A DNA stretch of 64,000 bases, from the NCBI RefSeq assembly GCF_021049265.1, contig NZ_CP088018.1, positions 2,046,001-2,110,000 on the forward strand, read 5' to 3'. This DNA comes from Ruania suaedae. Lineage in GTDB: Bacteria; Actinomycetota; Actinomycetes; Actinomycetales; Beutenbergiaceae. The position numbers and the translations under genes are program-made. Below the pieces are notes generated by a model. That model saw only the letters and a list, made by a program, of their open reading frames with translations. It was not told where the DNA came from and made no database searches. Below are positions 9,237 to 18,364 of the stretch, one piece after another (the first letter of the stretch is position 1; every line of letters starts with the position of its first letter).

Positions 9237-9782
9237 ATGAGCCTGCTGAGCCGACTCGCCCGGGCGGTGGCCGGTGCCGCCGTGAACGCGATCCGCCCCC
9301 GGGGACGTGGGCGAGGACCCACGACCACAGGCCGCGACGACGGCCCACGCGGGCCGGTCGGCGGACGGCCCGGGGTCCGCGTCCACGAGGGGCCGTTGCC
9401 TGCCCTGCGCCACGAGGCGCGCGCGGACGGGCGACCCGACCCGGGCGAGGTGGTGTGGGCGTGGGTGCCCTACGAGGACGATCCCAGCCGTGGCAAGGAC
9501 CGGCCCGTCCTCCTCCTGGCCGAACACGAGGGCGGCCTGCTCGGACTGCAGCTGACCTCGCAGGACCACGACCGTGACGCCGAGCAGGAGGCCCGCTGGG
9601 GCCGCTCCTGGGTGGATGTGGGCAGCGGCGGGTGGGACGCGCGCCGGCGCCCGTCCGAGGCCCGGCTCGATCGCGTCCTGTGGCTGGCCGAGGACGCGAT
9701 CCGCCGCGAGGGCGCTGCCCTGGACGAGTCACGCTTCGCGCACGTGCTGGTGGCACTGCGTGAGCACCGCCACGGCGCCTGA
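9237..9782 (+). CDS. PemK/MazF-fold protein without an adjacent antitoxin
   Basis: 181 residues from ATG 9237; the reading frame could extend upstream but without coding character. Residues ~68-180 match the PemK/MazF SH3-like fold: [13 protein letters not shown] (first strands), [11 protein letters not shown] (conserved Arg-Pro), then LTSQDHD, where the conserved Thr/Ser of the RNase site is expected. A ~60-residue basic, Gly/Arg-rich N-terminal extension precedes the fold, longer than in canonical toxins of ~110 residues. No antitoxin-sized ORF precedes it, so it may be a domesticated or regulatory member of the family rather than a toxin. Confidence 0.75.
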   Translation: MSLLSRLARAVAGAAVNAIRPRGRGRGPTTTGRDDGPRGPVGGRPGVRVHEGPLPALRHEARADGRPDPGEVVWAWVPYEDDPSRGKDRPVLLLAEHEGGLLGLQLTSQDHDRDAEQEARWGRSWVDVGSGGWDARRRPSEARLDRVLWLAEDAIRREGAALDESRFAHVLVALREHRHGA

Positions 9783-9798
9783 GGGGGCCGCAGGCTGC

Positions 9799-9804
9799 TA
9801 GACT
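9799..9804 (+). promoter_or_regulatory. probable -10 element of the rpsT promoter
   Basis: TAGACT fits the actinobacterial SigA -10 consensus and is the best promoter-like hexamer in the gene-free stretch 9783-9961. No convincing -35 box is visible. Transcription from here would give an untranslated leader of about 150 nt before rpsT, in which I see no further recognisable element. Confidence 0.4.
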
Positions 9805-9961
9805 CGGCGGCTGGCGCCATCGCACGGCCATCCGGTCTGCGCGTGGCAGCCGCCCATCGACCACGCACAGGGTATCCCCACGCCCCGGTCCCAGGTCATG
9901 GGACACCCTCGACGACGTCCATGGAAGTTTCGCGGCAGCGAACACACGAGAGAGTCAACAC

Positions 9962-10222
9962 GTGGCAAACATCAAGTCCCAGATCAAGCGGATCCGCACC
10001 AACGAGAAGGCCCGCCTGCGCAACAAGGCCTACCGGTCGGCGCTGAAGACGCACGTGCGCAAGGTGCGCGAGGCGATCGCCTCCGGTGACAAGGAGTCGG
10101 CCGAGACCGCGCTCCGGTCGGCGACGCGCCAGCTCGACAAGGCCGTCAGCAAGGGCGTGATCCACAAGAACCAGGCCGCCAACCGCAAGTCGGCGCTGGC
10201 GCACCAGGTCGCCTCGCTCTGA
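9962..10222 (+). CDS. rpsT: 30S ribosomal protein S20
   Basis: 86 residues from GTG 9962: [20 protein letters not shown] is the diagnostic S20 N terminus, followed by the Lys/Arg-rich helical bundle that binds 16S rRNA in the body of the 30S subunit. The length is normal for the family. A GAGAG ribosome-binding site lies about 9 bases before the start. The gene is monocistronic, with its own promoter candidate and a strong hairpin at 10262-10291. Confidence 0.97.
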   Translation: MANIKSQIKRIRTNEKARLRNKAYRSALKTHVRKVREAIASGDKESAETALRSATRQLDKAVSKGVIHKNQAANRKSALAHQVASL

Positions 10223-10261
10223 GGCGGCAGCCGGCCCTGAGCCGGCCCGCACGCTGAGACA

Positions 10262-10291
10262 CGGCGCTGCTCCCCGGTGGGAGCGGCGCCG
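10262..10291. terminator. strong hairpin terminator between rpsT and the GT4 gene
   Basis: CGGCGCTGCTCCC pairs with GGGAGCGGCGCCG through a 4-nt loop (CGGT), a 13-bp stem with one T-G wobble, followed on the plus strand by TTCTCAT. It lies between two convergent genes and can serve both. Confidence 0.8.
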
Positions 10292-10336
10292 TTCTCATGC
10301 ACCGGCGACGCGGTCCGACCCCGCCCCGCAGGCTCA

Positions 10337-11455
10337 TCACACCACCGGGACCCGGGCACCGACCTGTTCGTAGTGGCCGAGAAGTTGCCGGCAGAGCGCA
10401 TCCCAGCTGCGGGGCAGGATCGCACGGCGGCCCGCCTCGCCCATCCGGGCGCGCATGCCGGGATCGGCCACCAGGGCCCCGACGGCGCCCACGAGCGCCT
10501 CACTGTCGTGCGGCGGCACGAGGAAGCCCGACTCCCCGGCCGCGACCAGGTCCAGCGGCCCGCCGGCTGCCGGGGCCACCACCGGCAGCCCGGAGGCCAT
10601 CGCCTCCTGCAACGTCTGACCGAAGGTCTCCGAGGTGCCGGTGTGGGCGAAGACGTCCAGGGCGGCGTAGGCGGTCGCCAGCTCCTCCCCCTCGAGCCGC
10701 CCCAGCAGCACGGCGTCGGTGCCGGCCAGGTCGCGTTCGAGGACCGGGCGATCAGGGCCGTCTCCCACCACCACGAGCCGGGCGCCGGGGATACGCGCCA
10801 GCGGGGCGAGCTCGGTGACGTTCTTCTCGGGAGCGAGCCGGCCCACATACCCGATCAGCACCTCTCCGTGCGGGGCGAGCCGGGCCCGAAGGGCGCGGCC
10901 GGCCTCGCTGCTGCGCCGGTTCGGATGGTAGAGGGCCGAGTCCACCCCACGGCCCCACCAGGCCGTGCGTTCGACCCCGACGGCGGCCAGATCCTCCAGT
11001 GAGGAGGTCGAGGGAGCGAGGGTCAGGTCGGCGGCGGCGTGCACGCGCCGGATCCAGCGCCATGCGGCGTGGTGGGTCAGCGACAGCCCGTAGGAGCGGG
11101 TGTACCGGGCCACGTCGGTCTGGAAGATCGCCACCGACGGGATGCGCTGCCGCCGGGCCAGCGCCAGCGCCTGGGCACCGATGCCGAACGGTGCCGCGGC
11201 GTGCAGCACGTCGGGGTCGAACTGCAGGACGGCCCGGGTCAGGCGCCGGCTCGGCATGCCGGCCCGGAAGCCCCGGTAGTCCAGGGCCGGCACCGGGTGC
11301 ACCGGGAACCCGGCGTACTCCCGGGGTGCCGGGCCGGGGCAGACCACGATCGCCTCGTGCTGCTGCTGCGCCAGGTGGTCGAGCACCCGGAGCACGGAGG
11401 TGGTCACGCCGTTCAGGCTGGGAAGGAAGGACTCGGTCACCACAGCGACTCGCAC
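10337..11455 (-). CDS. GT4 glycosyltransferase, GDP-mannose-dependent mannosyltransferase type (MgtA-like)
   Basis: 372 residues, GT-B fold. N-terminal domain opens MRVAVVTESFLPSLNGVTTS, with the glycine-rich acceptor loop near residue 15. C-terminal domain contains GYVGRLAPEKNV (202-213, donor phosphate contacts), the VVVGDGPDR loop, and the EX7E motif E276/E284 in GTSETFGQTLQEAMASG, typical of retaining GT4 enzymes. Closest family by eye is the actinobacterial alpha-mannosyltransferase group (MgtA/PimB relatives) that builds mannolipids. The acceptor cannot be read from sequence. It is a cytoplasmic or peripheral membrane protein, monocistronic and convergent with rpsT. Confidence 0.85.
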   Translation of the reverse strand: MRVAVVTESFLPSLNGVTTSVLRVLDHLAQQQHEAIVVCPGPAPREYAGFPVHPVPALDYRGFRAGMPSRRLTRAVLQFDPDVLHAAAPFGIGAQALALARRQRIPSVAIFQTDVARYTRSYGLSLTHHAAWRWIRRVHAAADLTLAPSTSSLEDLAAVGVERTAWWGRGVDSALYHPNRRSSEAGRALRARLAPHGEVLIGYVGRLAPEKNVTELAPLARIPGARLVVVGDGPDRPVLERDLAGTDAVLLGRLEGEELATAYAALDVFAHTGTSETFGQTLQEAMASGLPVVAPAAGGPLDLVAAGESGFLVPPHDSEALVGAVGALVADPGMRARMGEAGRRAILPRSWDALCRQLLGHYEQVGARVPVV

Positions 11456-11555
11456 GAACCCCAGCGTGGCGGGCCCGGGTAACGGGACGCCCGTGCGGAC
11501 ACGACCGGCAGGTGACGGTCCGGTGACCAGTCTGCCGGCGGCGGCGACGCGGTGC

Positions 11556-12566
11556 TCAGCCCTCGCGGGCGGCCGCGATGGTCAGGACCGCGCGTTCGAC
11601 TGCGTAGCGTGCGTCCCGACCCTCCCCCTTGACCTGCGCATCGGCGTCCGCGACGGCGGTGATCGCCCGGGCGAGCCCCTCGGGTGTCCATCCCTGCAGG
11701 TCCCGGCGGGCACGGTCAATCTGCCAGGGGGCGAGCCCGAGCTCAGCGGCGCTCGCCCGGCCGCGGGTGGCGGCCACCTTCGCCAGGGTGCGCAGCTTCA
11801 TCGCCAGCACCGCGACCAGCGGGACCGGGTCGACCCCTGTCTCCAGGGCGTGCCGGACCAGCGTGATCGCCTCGGTCTGCTTGCCGGCGACGGCGGCATC
11901 GGCCACCCGGAAGCCGGTGGCCTCGACCCGCCCGCCGTGGTAGCGCTGCACCACATCGGGGGTGATGGTCCCGGTGGTGTCGGCGATCAGCTGGGCGCAG
12001 CCGGCGGCCAGTTCACGCAGATCGGAGCCGAGCGCCTCGACCAGGGCCTGGACCGCCGCCGGAGTCGCGCGCCGGCCCGCCGCCTGGAACTCGGCCGCGG
12101 CGAACTCGGCCTTGTCACCGTCGCGCTTGATCGCCTCACAGGTGACCACCGGGTAGCCCGCCTTGGCGATCGCGTCCAGGAGCTTCTTGCCCCGCACACC
12201 CTTCTCGTGCCGGATCACCAGCGTGACGTCGTCGACGTCCGGCCCCGCGGCGGCGACATGGGCGAGTGCATCCTCGATGAACGCGTCCGAGGCGGACTCG
12301 GCGCCCTCGACCACCAGGTGGCGGTGCTCGCCGAACAGCGACGGGCTGGTGAGCACCTCCAGGTGCCCGCGCTCGTAGGCGCCGGCCTCCAGCACCGTGA
12401 CCTCGGCCTCAGGGTCGCGTTCGCGCACGAGCGCCCCGAGCCGGGCGACGGCGCGGTCGACGAGCAGGCCCTCCCCGCCGCGCACGAGCACGACCGGGGC
12501 GAGCGGGACGTCTCGCCAGGACGGGCCGGTGGTGGGTCGGGAGCGGCGAGCAGGAGGCACGTGCAC
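11556..12566 (-). CDS. holA: DNA polymerase III subunit delta
   Basis: 336 residues from GTG 12566; GTG 12560 is equally possible, and GAGGTGGCAGG upstream supports either. HolA features: APVVLVRGGEGLLVDRAV at the start of the AAA+-like domain, LTSPSLFGEHRHLVVEG, VIRHEKGVRGKKLLDAI, and the C-terminal helical collar domain (QALVEALGSDLRELAAGCAQL). Delta opens the beta clamp in the clamp-loader complex. As usual for delta, the nucleotide-binding P-loop is degenerate. Divergent from the membrane protein at 12633. Confidence 0.93.
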   Translation of the reverse strand: MHVPPARRSRPTTGPSWRDVPLAPVVLVRGGEGLLVDRAVARLGALVRERDPEAEVTVLEAGAYERGHLEVLTSPSLFGEHRHLVVEGAESASDAFIEDALAHVAAAGPDVDDVTLVIRHEKGVRGKKLLDAIAKAGYPVVTCEAIKRDGDKAEFAAAEFQAAGRRATPAAVQALVEALGSDLRELAAGCAQLIADTTGTITPDVVQRYHGGRVEATGFRVADAAVAGKQTEAITLVRHALETGVDPVPLVAVLAMKLRTLAKVAATRGRASAAELGLAPWQIDRARRDLQGWTPEGLARAITAVADADAQVKGEGRDARYAVERAVLTIAAAREG

Positions 12567-12632
12567 AGCCTGCCACCTCACCGTGACATCCGACGGCATC
12601 GTGCCCGGCGACGGGCCGCTAGGGTCGACTCC

Positions 12633-13277
12633 GTGAGTGTCCGACGCGCCGTGGAACGGCACCGCGCCGGCCTCGGCGCGAGCGTGGCGGTGTATCGCAG
12701 CAGACCGGGCGCCGGCACCTATCTCGCCGCGCTCGTGCTGTGGCTGCTGATGGTGGCCGGCGTGCTGATCAACCCCGACCCTGAGCTGGTCCACAACGTC
12801 GTGCCGCTGGTGGTGTGGGGGTCGATCCTTGCCGGGATCCTGGCGATGCTCGGCGGCGAGGTGCTCATCGTGTGTGAGCGTGGTCTGCTGGTCGGTTCCA
12901 CGGCCCCGCTGCTGCGTCCCCGGCCGGTGCCCTACGACCGGATCGTGCCCGGCACCGTGGTGCCCGTCCTGCGACCGTGGCGGCTGACGGCCACCACCGG
13001 TCTGTTCTGGCCCCGGCCCACGACGCGCACGGCGTGGTGGAACCGCTCCGCCGTGTCCTTCGTCCAGGCGATGCCCTGGCCGCTGTGGTGGTTCGTGGGG
13101 ACCGGTCGCGCCGACCCCGGGCAGGTCAGCGCCGAGATCGCCGCGGCCGCCCGGCGGGCCGGCTTCACCGACCTGGCCGAGGCCACAGTGGCCGCCCCAC
13201 GGCGCACGCTGACCGGTCGGCGCGAGGACGCAGCGCTGCTGCTGCCCGGCTTCCCGGGCGCGCCCGGCACGGGCTGA
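12633..13277 (+). CDS. membrane protein of unknown function, possible PH-like domain
   Basis: 214 residues from GTG 12633, with AGGG eight bases upstream. Two adjacent hydrophobic helices (AALVLWLLMVAGVLI and VVPLVVWGSILAGILAML, about residues 31-75) are followed by a beta-rich, Trp/Pro-rich region (LVGSTAPLLRPRPVPYDRI...) that looks like a small PH-type or DUF3093-like fold; this is a guess from the pattern. The C terminus is Arg/Ala-rich. It lies between divergent holA and convergent comEC, with no functional hint from neighbours. Confidence 0.75.
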   Translation: MSVRRAVERHRAGLGASVAVYRSRPGAGTYLAALVLWLLMVAGVLINPDPELVHNVVPLVVWGSILAGILAMLGGEVLIVCERGLLVGSTAPLLRPRPVPYDRIVPGTVVPVLRPWRLTATTGLFWPRPTTRTAWWNRSAVSFVQAMPWPLWWFVGTGRADPGQVSAEIAAAARRAGFTDLAEATVAAPRRTLTGRREDAALLLPGFPGAPGTG

Positions 13278-13286
13278 CCGCGCGGG

Positions 13287-14729
13287 TCACACCGCCGGCC
13301 AGGGAAGGGCGGCGCCGGGCAGTGCCGCCCACCGGTGGGCCACGGCCGCGATCCACGCCGTGCACCAGGAGGCCGGCTGCACGAGCACCTCGGCCGCACC
13401 CGGCGAGAGGGGACCGACCAGGGCGGCGGCGAGGCCGAGGACGGTGGCAGGGGCGACCGCCGGTGCCGCCATGAGGTTCGCCGGGACGGCGTAGAGCGGG
13501 ATCGCCGGGTCCAGGAGCAGCAGCACCGGTGTGCAGGCGATCTGCGCCGCGGCGGGCACCGCCAGGGCCATGCTCAGCGGTTCCGGCAGCCAGCGAGCCA
13601 GCCAGGAGGCGATCGGCCCGCTACCCACGAGCAGCCCACCGGTCGCCAGCACCGAGAGGGCGAAGCCGTAGGAGCGCGCCAGCCAGGGATCGGCGGCCAG
13701 CAGCGCGATCACCGCCGCGGCCAGGGCAGGGAGCGCCGCACGCGGGCGGCGCAGTGCCAGCCCGAGCAGCAGCACCGCACCCATCACGGCCGAGCGCAGC
13801 ACGCTGCCGTCGGGGTGGACCAGTGCCACGAAGGCGATCAGCACGAAGGCTCCCACCACCGACCGGGCCGGTGGCGGCAGCCACCACCCCAGTGCCAGCA
13901 CCAGGCCCAGCACCAGCGCGACGTGGGCGCCCGAGACGGCGGTCAGATGGGTCAGGCTCGTGGTGCGCATCGCCTCCCGCAGGGCCGGCGGCACCACGCG
14001 GTCGTCCCCGATGGCGATGCCCGGCACCAGACCGCGTGAGGCCGGGGGCAGCTCCTCGCTGGCCGAGACGAGGCCAGTGCGCAAGGCGGCCACGGTGGCA
14101 CGCCATCCCTGCGGCGGCTCGTGAGTGCCCGGCCCGGCCGGGATCACCAGCAGCGCCCGCTCCTGACCCGGCTCCGTCGCGGCGAGCCGCGCGGTCACGG
14201 TGACCAGCCCGCCGGTCCGCTCCCGCGCCCACTCCTCGCTCGCTAGCACGAGCACGGGCAGCGAGGCCACCGGCAGGGACCGGCCCGCGGTGAGCAGCAC
14301 CGCCTCGATGCGTACGCCGGGCCGCTCAGCGAGCGGCACCGGGTCGCCGGTCAGGCGCAGCTGCACCTCGGCGCTGGTCCCGTCCACCCGGCTCACCTGC
14401 TCGGCGCGCCACTCCAGCCGTGGCACGGCGGTTGCGAGCACCGCCGCGGCCACCAGCACGGTCAGTGCGGCGGTCGCGCCCAGGGAGCGCGCCTGGACCC
14501 GGCGGTGCCGGGGGCGCGAGCGACCGGGATGGGGTCGACCAGGATGGGAGCGGCCGTGCAGCCGCCGCAGGCGGTGCACCAGCAGCGTGGCCGCCGTCAG
14601 CAGCACCAGCACCATCACCCAGACCCAGCTACCGCCGAGTCCCACGCCCCACCCGCACACCCCCCAGGTGAGCGCCGCTGCGGGTACGAGCCGCCAGTCC
14701 CGGCCGGCCCGCGGGCGTCCGGTGCTCAC
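13287..14729 (-). CDS. comEC: ComEC/Rec2-type DNA uptake channel, lacking the C-terminal beta-lactamase-like domain
   Basis: 480 residues from GTG 14729, overlapping the comEA stop by 4 bases. The competence domain is clear: GLVPGIAIGDDRVVPPALRE, then TSLTHLTAVSGAHVALVLG, followed by multiple transmembrane helices. The protein ends after the membrane part, so the metallo-beta-lactamase domain found in ComEC of Bacillus is absent; short versions are frequent in actinobacteria. ComEC would carry single-stranded DNA across the membrane. With comEA it forms a two-gene unit downstream of leuS. Whether the organism is naturally competent cannot be judged here. Confidence 0.9.
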   Translation of the reverse strand: MSTGRPRAGRDWRLVPAAALTWGVCGWGVGLGGSWVWVMVLVLLTAATLLVHRLRRLHGRSHPGRPHPGRSRPRHRRVQARSLGATAALTVLVAAAVLATAVPRLEWRAEQVSRVDGTSAEVQLRLTGDPVPLAERPGVRIEAVLLTAGRSLPVASLPVLVLASEEWARERTGGLVTVTARLAATEPGQERALLVIPAGPGTHEPPQGWRATVAALRTGLVSASEELPPASRGLVPGIAIGDDRVVPPALREAMRTTSLTHLTAVSGAHVALVLGLVLALGWWLPPPARSVVGAFVLIAFVALVHPDGSVLRSAVMGAVLLLGLALRRPRAALPALAAAVIALLAADPWLARSYGFALSVLATGGLLVGSGPIASWLARWLPEPLSMALAVPAAAQIACTPVLLLLDPAIPLYAVPANLMAAPAVAPATVLGLAAALVGPLSPGAAEVLVQPASWCTAWIAAVAHRWAALPGAALPWPAV

Positions 14730-15502
14730 AGGACCACCTCATCCCGCAGCCGTTCGAGCGTCGCGGGTCCGATCCCGGAGACCTGCAACAGATCCTCGAC
14801 GGTGGCGAAGGGGCCGTTCTGCTCGCGCCAGCCGATGATCTCGGCAGCCAGCGCCGGGCCGATTCCCGGCAACTGCTCGAGCGTGGCGGCGTCGGCGGTG
14901 TTCACGTCGATCGTGCTGCTCGCCGGGGTCGTCCCGGGCTCGGGCCGGGCTGCCTCGCCCTGCTGCGGAACGTAGACCTGCTGCCCGTCGGTGACGGTGG
15001 AGGCGAGGTTGATGGCATCGAGATCTGCGCCCTCGGCCGCCCCTCCGGCGACATCGATGACCTCCGCCACCCGCGTCCCCTCGGGCACGTTCACCACCCC
15101 GGGCTCACGCACCGCGCCGGCCACGTGCACCACCACCGTGGCTGCGCCGGTGCCGGCCGGTTCGCTGCTCGCCGGTGCCTCCACCCCCGGTGCCTCCGCG
15201 CCCGGTGCCTGCGAGGCCGGGGCCTGCGGCGTCGGGATCGGTGCGGTCACCGGGGCCGGCGCCAGGCCGCGCGCGAGCAGCACGGCCGTGATCACGAGGG
15301 CCACGACGAGCGCGATGATCGCCACGCGTGCTGCCATCCGGACCGGCATCTCGGCGCCCCGAGGGCGCCGGTCACGCCGGTCACGCCGACCCGAGCGCCC
15401 GGGCGGGCTCACCTCGACCGGCGGCTCGGGTACCTCGTGCGCAGGCCGGTAGGCCGCCACCACCGCCCGTCGGAGGCGGTCCCGGGGCTGACGAGGATCC
15501 AC
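14726..15502 (-). CDS. comEA: ComEA-type DNA-binding competence protein
   Basis: 258 residues from GTG 15502. A cytoplasmic Arg/Pro-rich N-tail, one membrane helix (about residues 57-79, VAIIALVVALVITAVLLARG), a Pro/Ala-rich linker, an SLBB domain (VVHVAGAVREPGVVNVPEGT...), and a C-terminal helix-hairpin-helix pair (NTADAATLEQLPGIGPALAA and FATVEDLLQVSGIGPATLER). The HhH motifs bind double-stranded DNA outside the membrane and hand it to ComEC, with which the gene is translationally coupled. Confidence 0.94.
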   Translation of the reverse strand: MDPRQPRDRLRRAVVAAYRPAHEVPEPPVEVSPPGRSGRRDRRDRRPRGAEMPVRMAARVAIIALVVALVITAVLLARGLAPAPVTAPIPTPQAPASQAPGAEAPGVEAPASSEPAGTGAATVVVHVAGAVREPGVVNVPEGTRVAEVIDVAGGAAEGADLDAINLASTVTDGQQVYVPQQGEAARPEPGTTPASSTIDVNTADAATLEQLPGIGPALAAEIIGWREQNGPFATVEDLLQVSGIGPATLERLRDEVVL

Positions 15503-15599
15503 AGCCGTGACGCTAGGCCGCGGCCGCCCTGCTCCGCCTGACGCGCAGGAGGGGGTGTGGATACGACGACCGCCGGGGCCGGCCGGCCGCCGTCATCGC

Positions 15600-18092
15600 T
15601 CAGGCCGGGACGATGTTGACCAGCTTCGGGGCCCGCACGATGACCGTGCGCACGGCGGCACCGTCCAGCGCCCGCTGCACACCCGGGTCGGCCAGGGCCG
15701 CCGCCTCGAGGTCGGCCTCGGAGATGTCCGGGGAGACCTCCAGGCGGCCCCGGACCTTCCCCTTGACCTGCACCACGCAGGTGACGGTGTCCTCCACCAG
15801 CAGTGCCTCCTCCACCTGCGGCCAGCTGGTGCGTGCCACGGTCGGGGCGTGGCCGAGCCGCTCCCACATCTCCTCGGCGGTGTAGGGCGCCACCATCGAG
15901 AGCAGGATCGCGACCGTCTCGACGGCCTCGCGCACGGCCGGGTCCGCCCCGCCGCAGCCGGAGTCGATGGCCTTGCGGGTGGCGTTGACCAGCTCCATGG
16001 TGCGGGCGACCATCACGTTGAACCGGTGGGACTCGATCAGCCCGGCAGCCTCGTGGAGGGTCCGGTGGGTCACCTTGCGCAGCGCGGTCTCACCGCCGTC
16101 GGCGGGGGTCCCGACGGCGGAGGTCACGTCTCCCGCCAGCCGCCAGGCCCGCTGCAGGAAGCGCAACGAGCCCTGCGGGGACATGTCCGCCCAGTCGATG
16201 TCGTCCTCCGGCGGGCCTGCGAAGACCAGGGTGAGGCGGACGGCGTCGACGCCGAACTCTTCCAGCTGCTCCCCCAGGCTCACGCCGTTGCCGAGGGACT
16301 TGCTCATCTTCTTGCCCTCGTTGATCACCACGCCCTGGTTCAGCTGGGCGGCGAAGGGTTCGCGCACCTCCAGCAGTCCCATGTCGGCGAGCACCTTGGT
16401 GAAGAAGCGGGCGTAGAGCAGGTGCAGCACCGCGTGCTCGACACCGCCGACGTAGATGTCGGCGGGCATCCAGGCGTTGGTCAGCTCCGGATCGAAGGCC
16501 TGGGTGTCGTCGCCGACGCTGGCGTAGCGCAGGAAGTACCAGGAGGAGTCGACGAAGGTGTCCATGGTGTCGGTGTCGCGCTTCGCCGCTCCACCGCAGC
16601 GCGGGCAGTCGACGTTCACCCACTCGGTCGCCGCGGCCAGGGGCGAGACCCCCTTGGGCTTGAGGTCGGCGCCCCGCAGGTCGGGCAGCGTCACCGGCAG
16701 CTGATCCTCGGGCACCGGCACCGCGCCGCAGGCCCCGCAGTGGATGATCGGGATCGGGCAGCCCCAGTACCGCTGCCGGCTCAGCAGCCAGTCGCGCAGC
16801 CGGAAGTTCACCGCCCGCGTGCCCGTGCCCTCGGACTCCAGGCGCTCCAGGATCCGCGCGATGCCGGTCTGCTTGTCGCTCAGTCCGTCGAGCACGCCGG
16901 AGCTGACGTAGGTGCCGTCCCCGGTGGTGGCCACGCCGGAGTCCTGCGGGTCCTCCTCGCCGGTGTCGATCACGCGGCGCACCGGCAGGCCCATCGCCCG
17001 GGCGAAATCCAGGTCACGCTGGTCGTGTGCGGGCACAGCCATGATCGCGCCGGTGCCGTAGTCGGCCAGGACGTAGTCGGAGGCCCACACCGGCACCTGC
17101 TCCCCGCTGACCGGGTTGCTGGCGGTGATGCCCAGGTCCACCCCGGTCTTGGGGCGCTCGGTCGACATCCGGTCGATGTCGGAAGCCTTACGGGTCTCGC
17201 TCAGGTAGGTCTCGAACGCCTCCCGCTGCTGCGGTGCGACGATCTCGGCGGCCAGGGCGGCGTCGGCGGCCACCACCATGAAGGTCGCACCGTAGAGGGT
17301 GTCGGGGCGGGTGGTGTAGACCCTCACGTCCCTGTCCGTGCGGTCCGCGAGGTGCAGCGTGAAGTCGACGTGGGCGCCCTCGGAGCGGCCGATCCAGTTG
17401 CGCTGGGCGGTCACCACCCGGTCCGGCCAGGTCGGGGCCAGCGTCTCCAGGTCGTCGAGCAGCTCCTGGGCGTAGTCGGTGATCTTGAAGTACCACTGGT
17501 TCAGCTCGCGCTTGGTCACCTCGGCGCCGCAGCGTTCGCAGCGTCCGTCCACGACCTGCTCGTTGGCCAGCACCGTCTGGTCGTTGGGGCACCAGTTCAC
17601 CGGTGAGTACTTCTGGTAGGCCAGCCCGCGCTCGGCGAACTTCAGGAACAGCCACTGGGTCCAGCGGTAGTACTCCGGGTCGGAGGTGTGCAGCCGGCGG
17701 GACCAGTCGACGCTCACGCCGTACCGCTTGAACGAGGCAGCCTGGGTCTCGATGTTGCCGTAGGTGTAGGTGGCGGGGTGCTCACCGCTGCGGATCGCGG
17801 CGTTCTCGGCCGGCAGCCCGAAGGAGTCCCAGCCCATCGGGTTCATCACCTCGTAGCCGCGCAGCCACCAGTACCGGGCGATGACGTCGTGCAGGGCGGT
17901 CACCTCGGCGTGGCCCATGTGCAGGTCGCCGCTGGGGTAGGGGAACATCGTCAGCGCGTACCGCTTCTCCTTCGCCCCCGAGCGCACGGCCTCGTCGTCG
18001 GCGCGGAACGGCTGCAGCTCGTCCCACACCGGTAGCCACTTGGCTTCCAGTGCGCGGTAGTCGTAGGTGGTCTCGCTCTGCTCGGTGCTCAT
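15600..18092 (-). CDS. leuS: leucyl-tRNA synthetase
   Basis: 830 residues, class I synthetase. The HIGH box is HMGH (58-61, in [11 protein letters not shown]), the KMSKS box is [10 protein letters not shown] (near residue 593), and a CP1 editing domain sits between. [15 protein letters not shown] segment and Cys pairs ([24 protein letters not shown]) suggest Zn-binding knuckles. It charges tRNA-Leu in the cytoplasm. Regulation is visible: 42 nt upstream of the start lies an intrinsic terminator preceded by a 12-codon leader peptide with three consecutive Leu codons (see 18134-18251). Confidence 0.97.
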   Translation of the reverse strand: MSTEQSETTYDYRALEAKWLPVWDELQPFRADDEAVRSGAKEKRYALTMFPYPSGDLHMGHAEVTALHDVIARYWWLRGYEVMNPMGWDSFGLPAENAAIRSGEHPATYTYGNIETQAASFKRYGVSVDWSRRLHTSDPEYYRWTQWLFLKFAERGLAYQKYSPVNWCPNDQTVLANEQVVDGRCERCGAEVTKRELNQWYFKITDYAQELLDDLETLAPTWPDRVVTAQRNWIGRSEGAHVDFTLHLADRTDRDVRVYTTRPDTLYGATFMVVAADAALAAEIVAPQQREAFETYLSETRKASDIDRMSTERPKTGVDLGITASNPVSGEQVPVWASDYVLADYGTGAIMAVPAHDQRDLDFARAMGLPVRRVIDTGEEDPQDSGVATTGDGTYVSSGVLDGLSDKQTGIARILERLESEGTGTRAVNFRLRDWLLSRQRYWGCPIPIIHCGACGAVPVPEDQLPVTLPDLRGADLKPKGVSPLAAATEWVNVDCPRCGGAAKRDTDTMDTFVDSSWYFLRYASVGDDTQAFDPELTNAWMPADIYVGGVEHAVLHLLYARFFTKVLADMGLLEVREPFAAQLNQGVVINEGKKMSKSLGNGVSLGEQLEEFGVDAVRLTLVFAGPPEDDIDWADMSPQGSLRFLQRAWRLAGDVTSAVGTPADGGETALRKVTHRTLHEAAGLIESHRFNVMVARTMELVNATRKAIDSGCGGADPAVREAVETVAILLSMVAPYTAEEMWERLGHAPTVARTSWPQVEEALLVEDTVTCVVQVKGKVRGRLEVSPDISEADLEAAALADPGVQRALDGAAVRTVIVRAPKLVNIVPA

Positions 18093-18133
18093 TCGCCTCG
18101 TCTCCCGGGTGGGCCCTGCCCTGTGGTCGGCAC

Positions 18134-18158
18134 AAAAAAGCCCCTCTCAGGGAGGGGC
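18134..18158 (-). terminator. attenuator terminator of leuS
   Basis: On the minus strand GCCCCTC pairs with GAGGGGC around a 5-nt loop (CCTGA), followed by six T residues. This is a canonical Rho-independent terminator, unusual in this genome for its U tract, placed between the leader peptide and leuS on the same strand. It is expected to stop transcription when leucyl-tRNA is plentiful. A competing hairpin (GCCGCGTCGG with CCGCCGCGGC, one mismatch) lies directly upstream. Confidence 0.85.
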
Positions 18159-18175
18159 GGCCGCGGCGGTTCGAT

Positions 18176-18214
18176 CTACCGACGCGGCTCGTTAAGGAGC
18201 AGGACCTGCTGCAT
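18176..18214 (-). CDS. leuS leader peptide with three consecutive Leu codons
   Basis: A 12-codon ORF reads MQQVLLLNEPRR and stops at TAG. The run CTG CTC CTT makes ribosome progress sensitive to charged tRNA-Leu. The start has no ribosome-binding site but lies exactly 6 bases after a -10-like hexamer (TACCAT), so the RNA is probably leaderless and begins at the ATG, a design known from other actinobacterial amino-acid attenuators. The stop codon lies 18 bases before the terminator stem. Function is inferred from the arrangement: ribosome-mediated attenuation of leuS. Confidence 0.8.
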   Translation of the reverse strand: MQQVLLLNEPRR

Positions 18215-18220
18215 GGGCCC

Positions 18221-18251
18221 ATGGTAGCGGCACCCGAGACCGGCGCGGCAA
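18221..18251 (-). promoter_or_regulatory. leuS leader promoter
   Basis: Minus-strand TACCAT (-10, 18226-18221) and TTGCCG (-35, 18251-18246) are separated by 19 bp. The predicted start site falls on the A of the leader ATG at 18214. The spacing is slightly long, so the -35 assignment is tentative. Confidence 0.5.
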
Positions 18252-18364
18252 CGGCGAGGACCGTGGCGAGGCCGGCCACGACCTGCACACCCGCGCCGGC
18301 CGACCTACGATGGGGCCGTCACTCTCGCCGCCACCGCGGCGGCTCGTCGGAGAAAGGACAGCAC

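Noticed and set aside
9237..9782. Calling the PemK-like gene a toxin-antitoxin module
   Set aside because: No antitoxin candidate lies next to it, so only the fold is claimed.
15507..17606. 699-codon open frame antisense to leuS
   Set aside because: Shadow of leuS; no recognisable motif.
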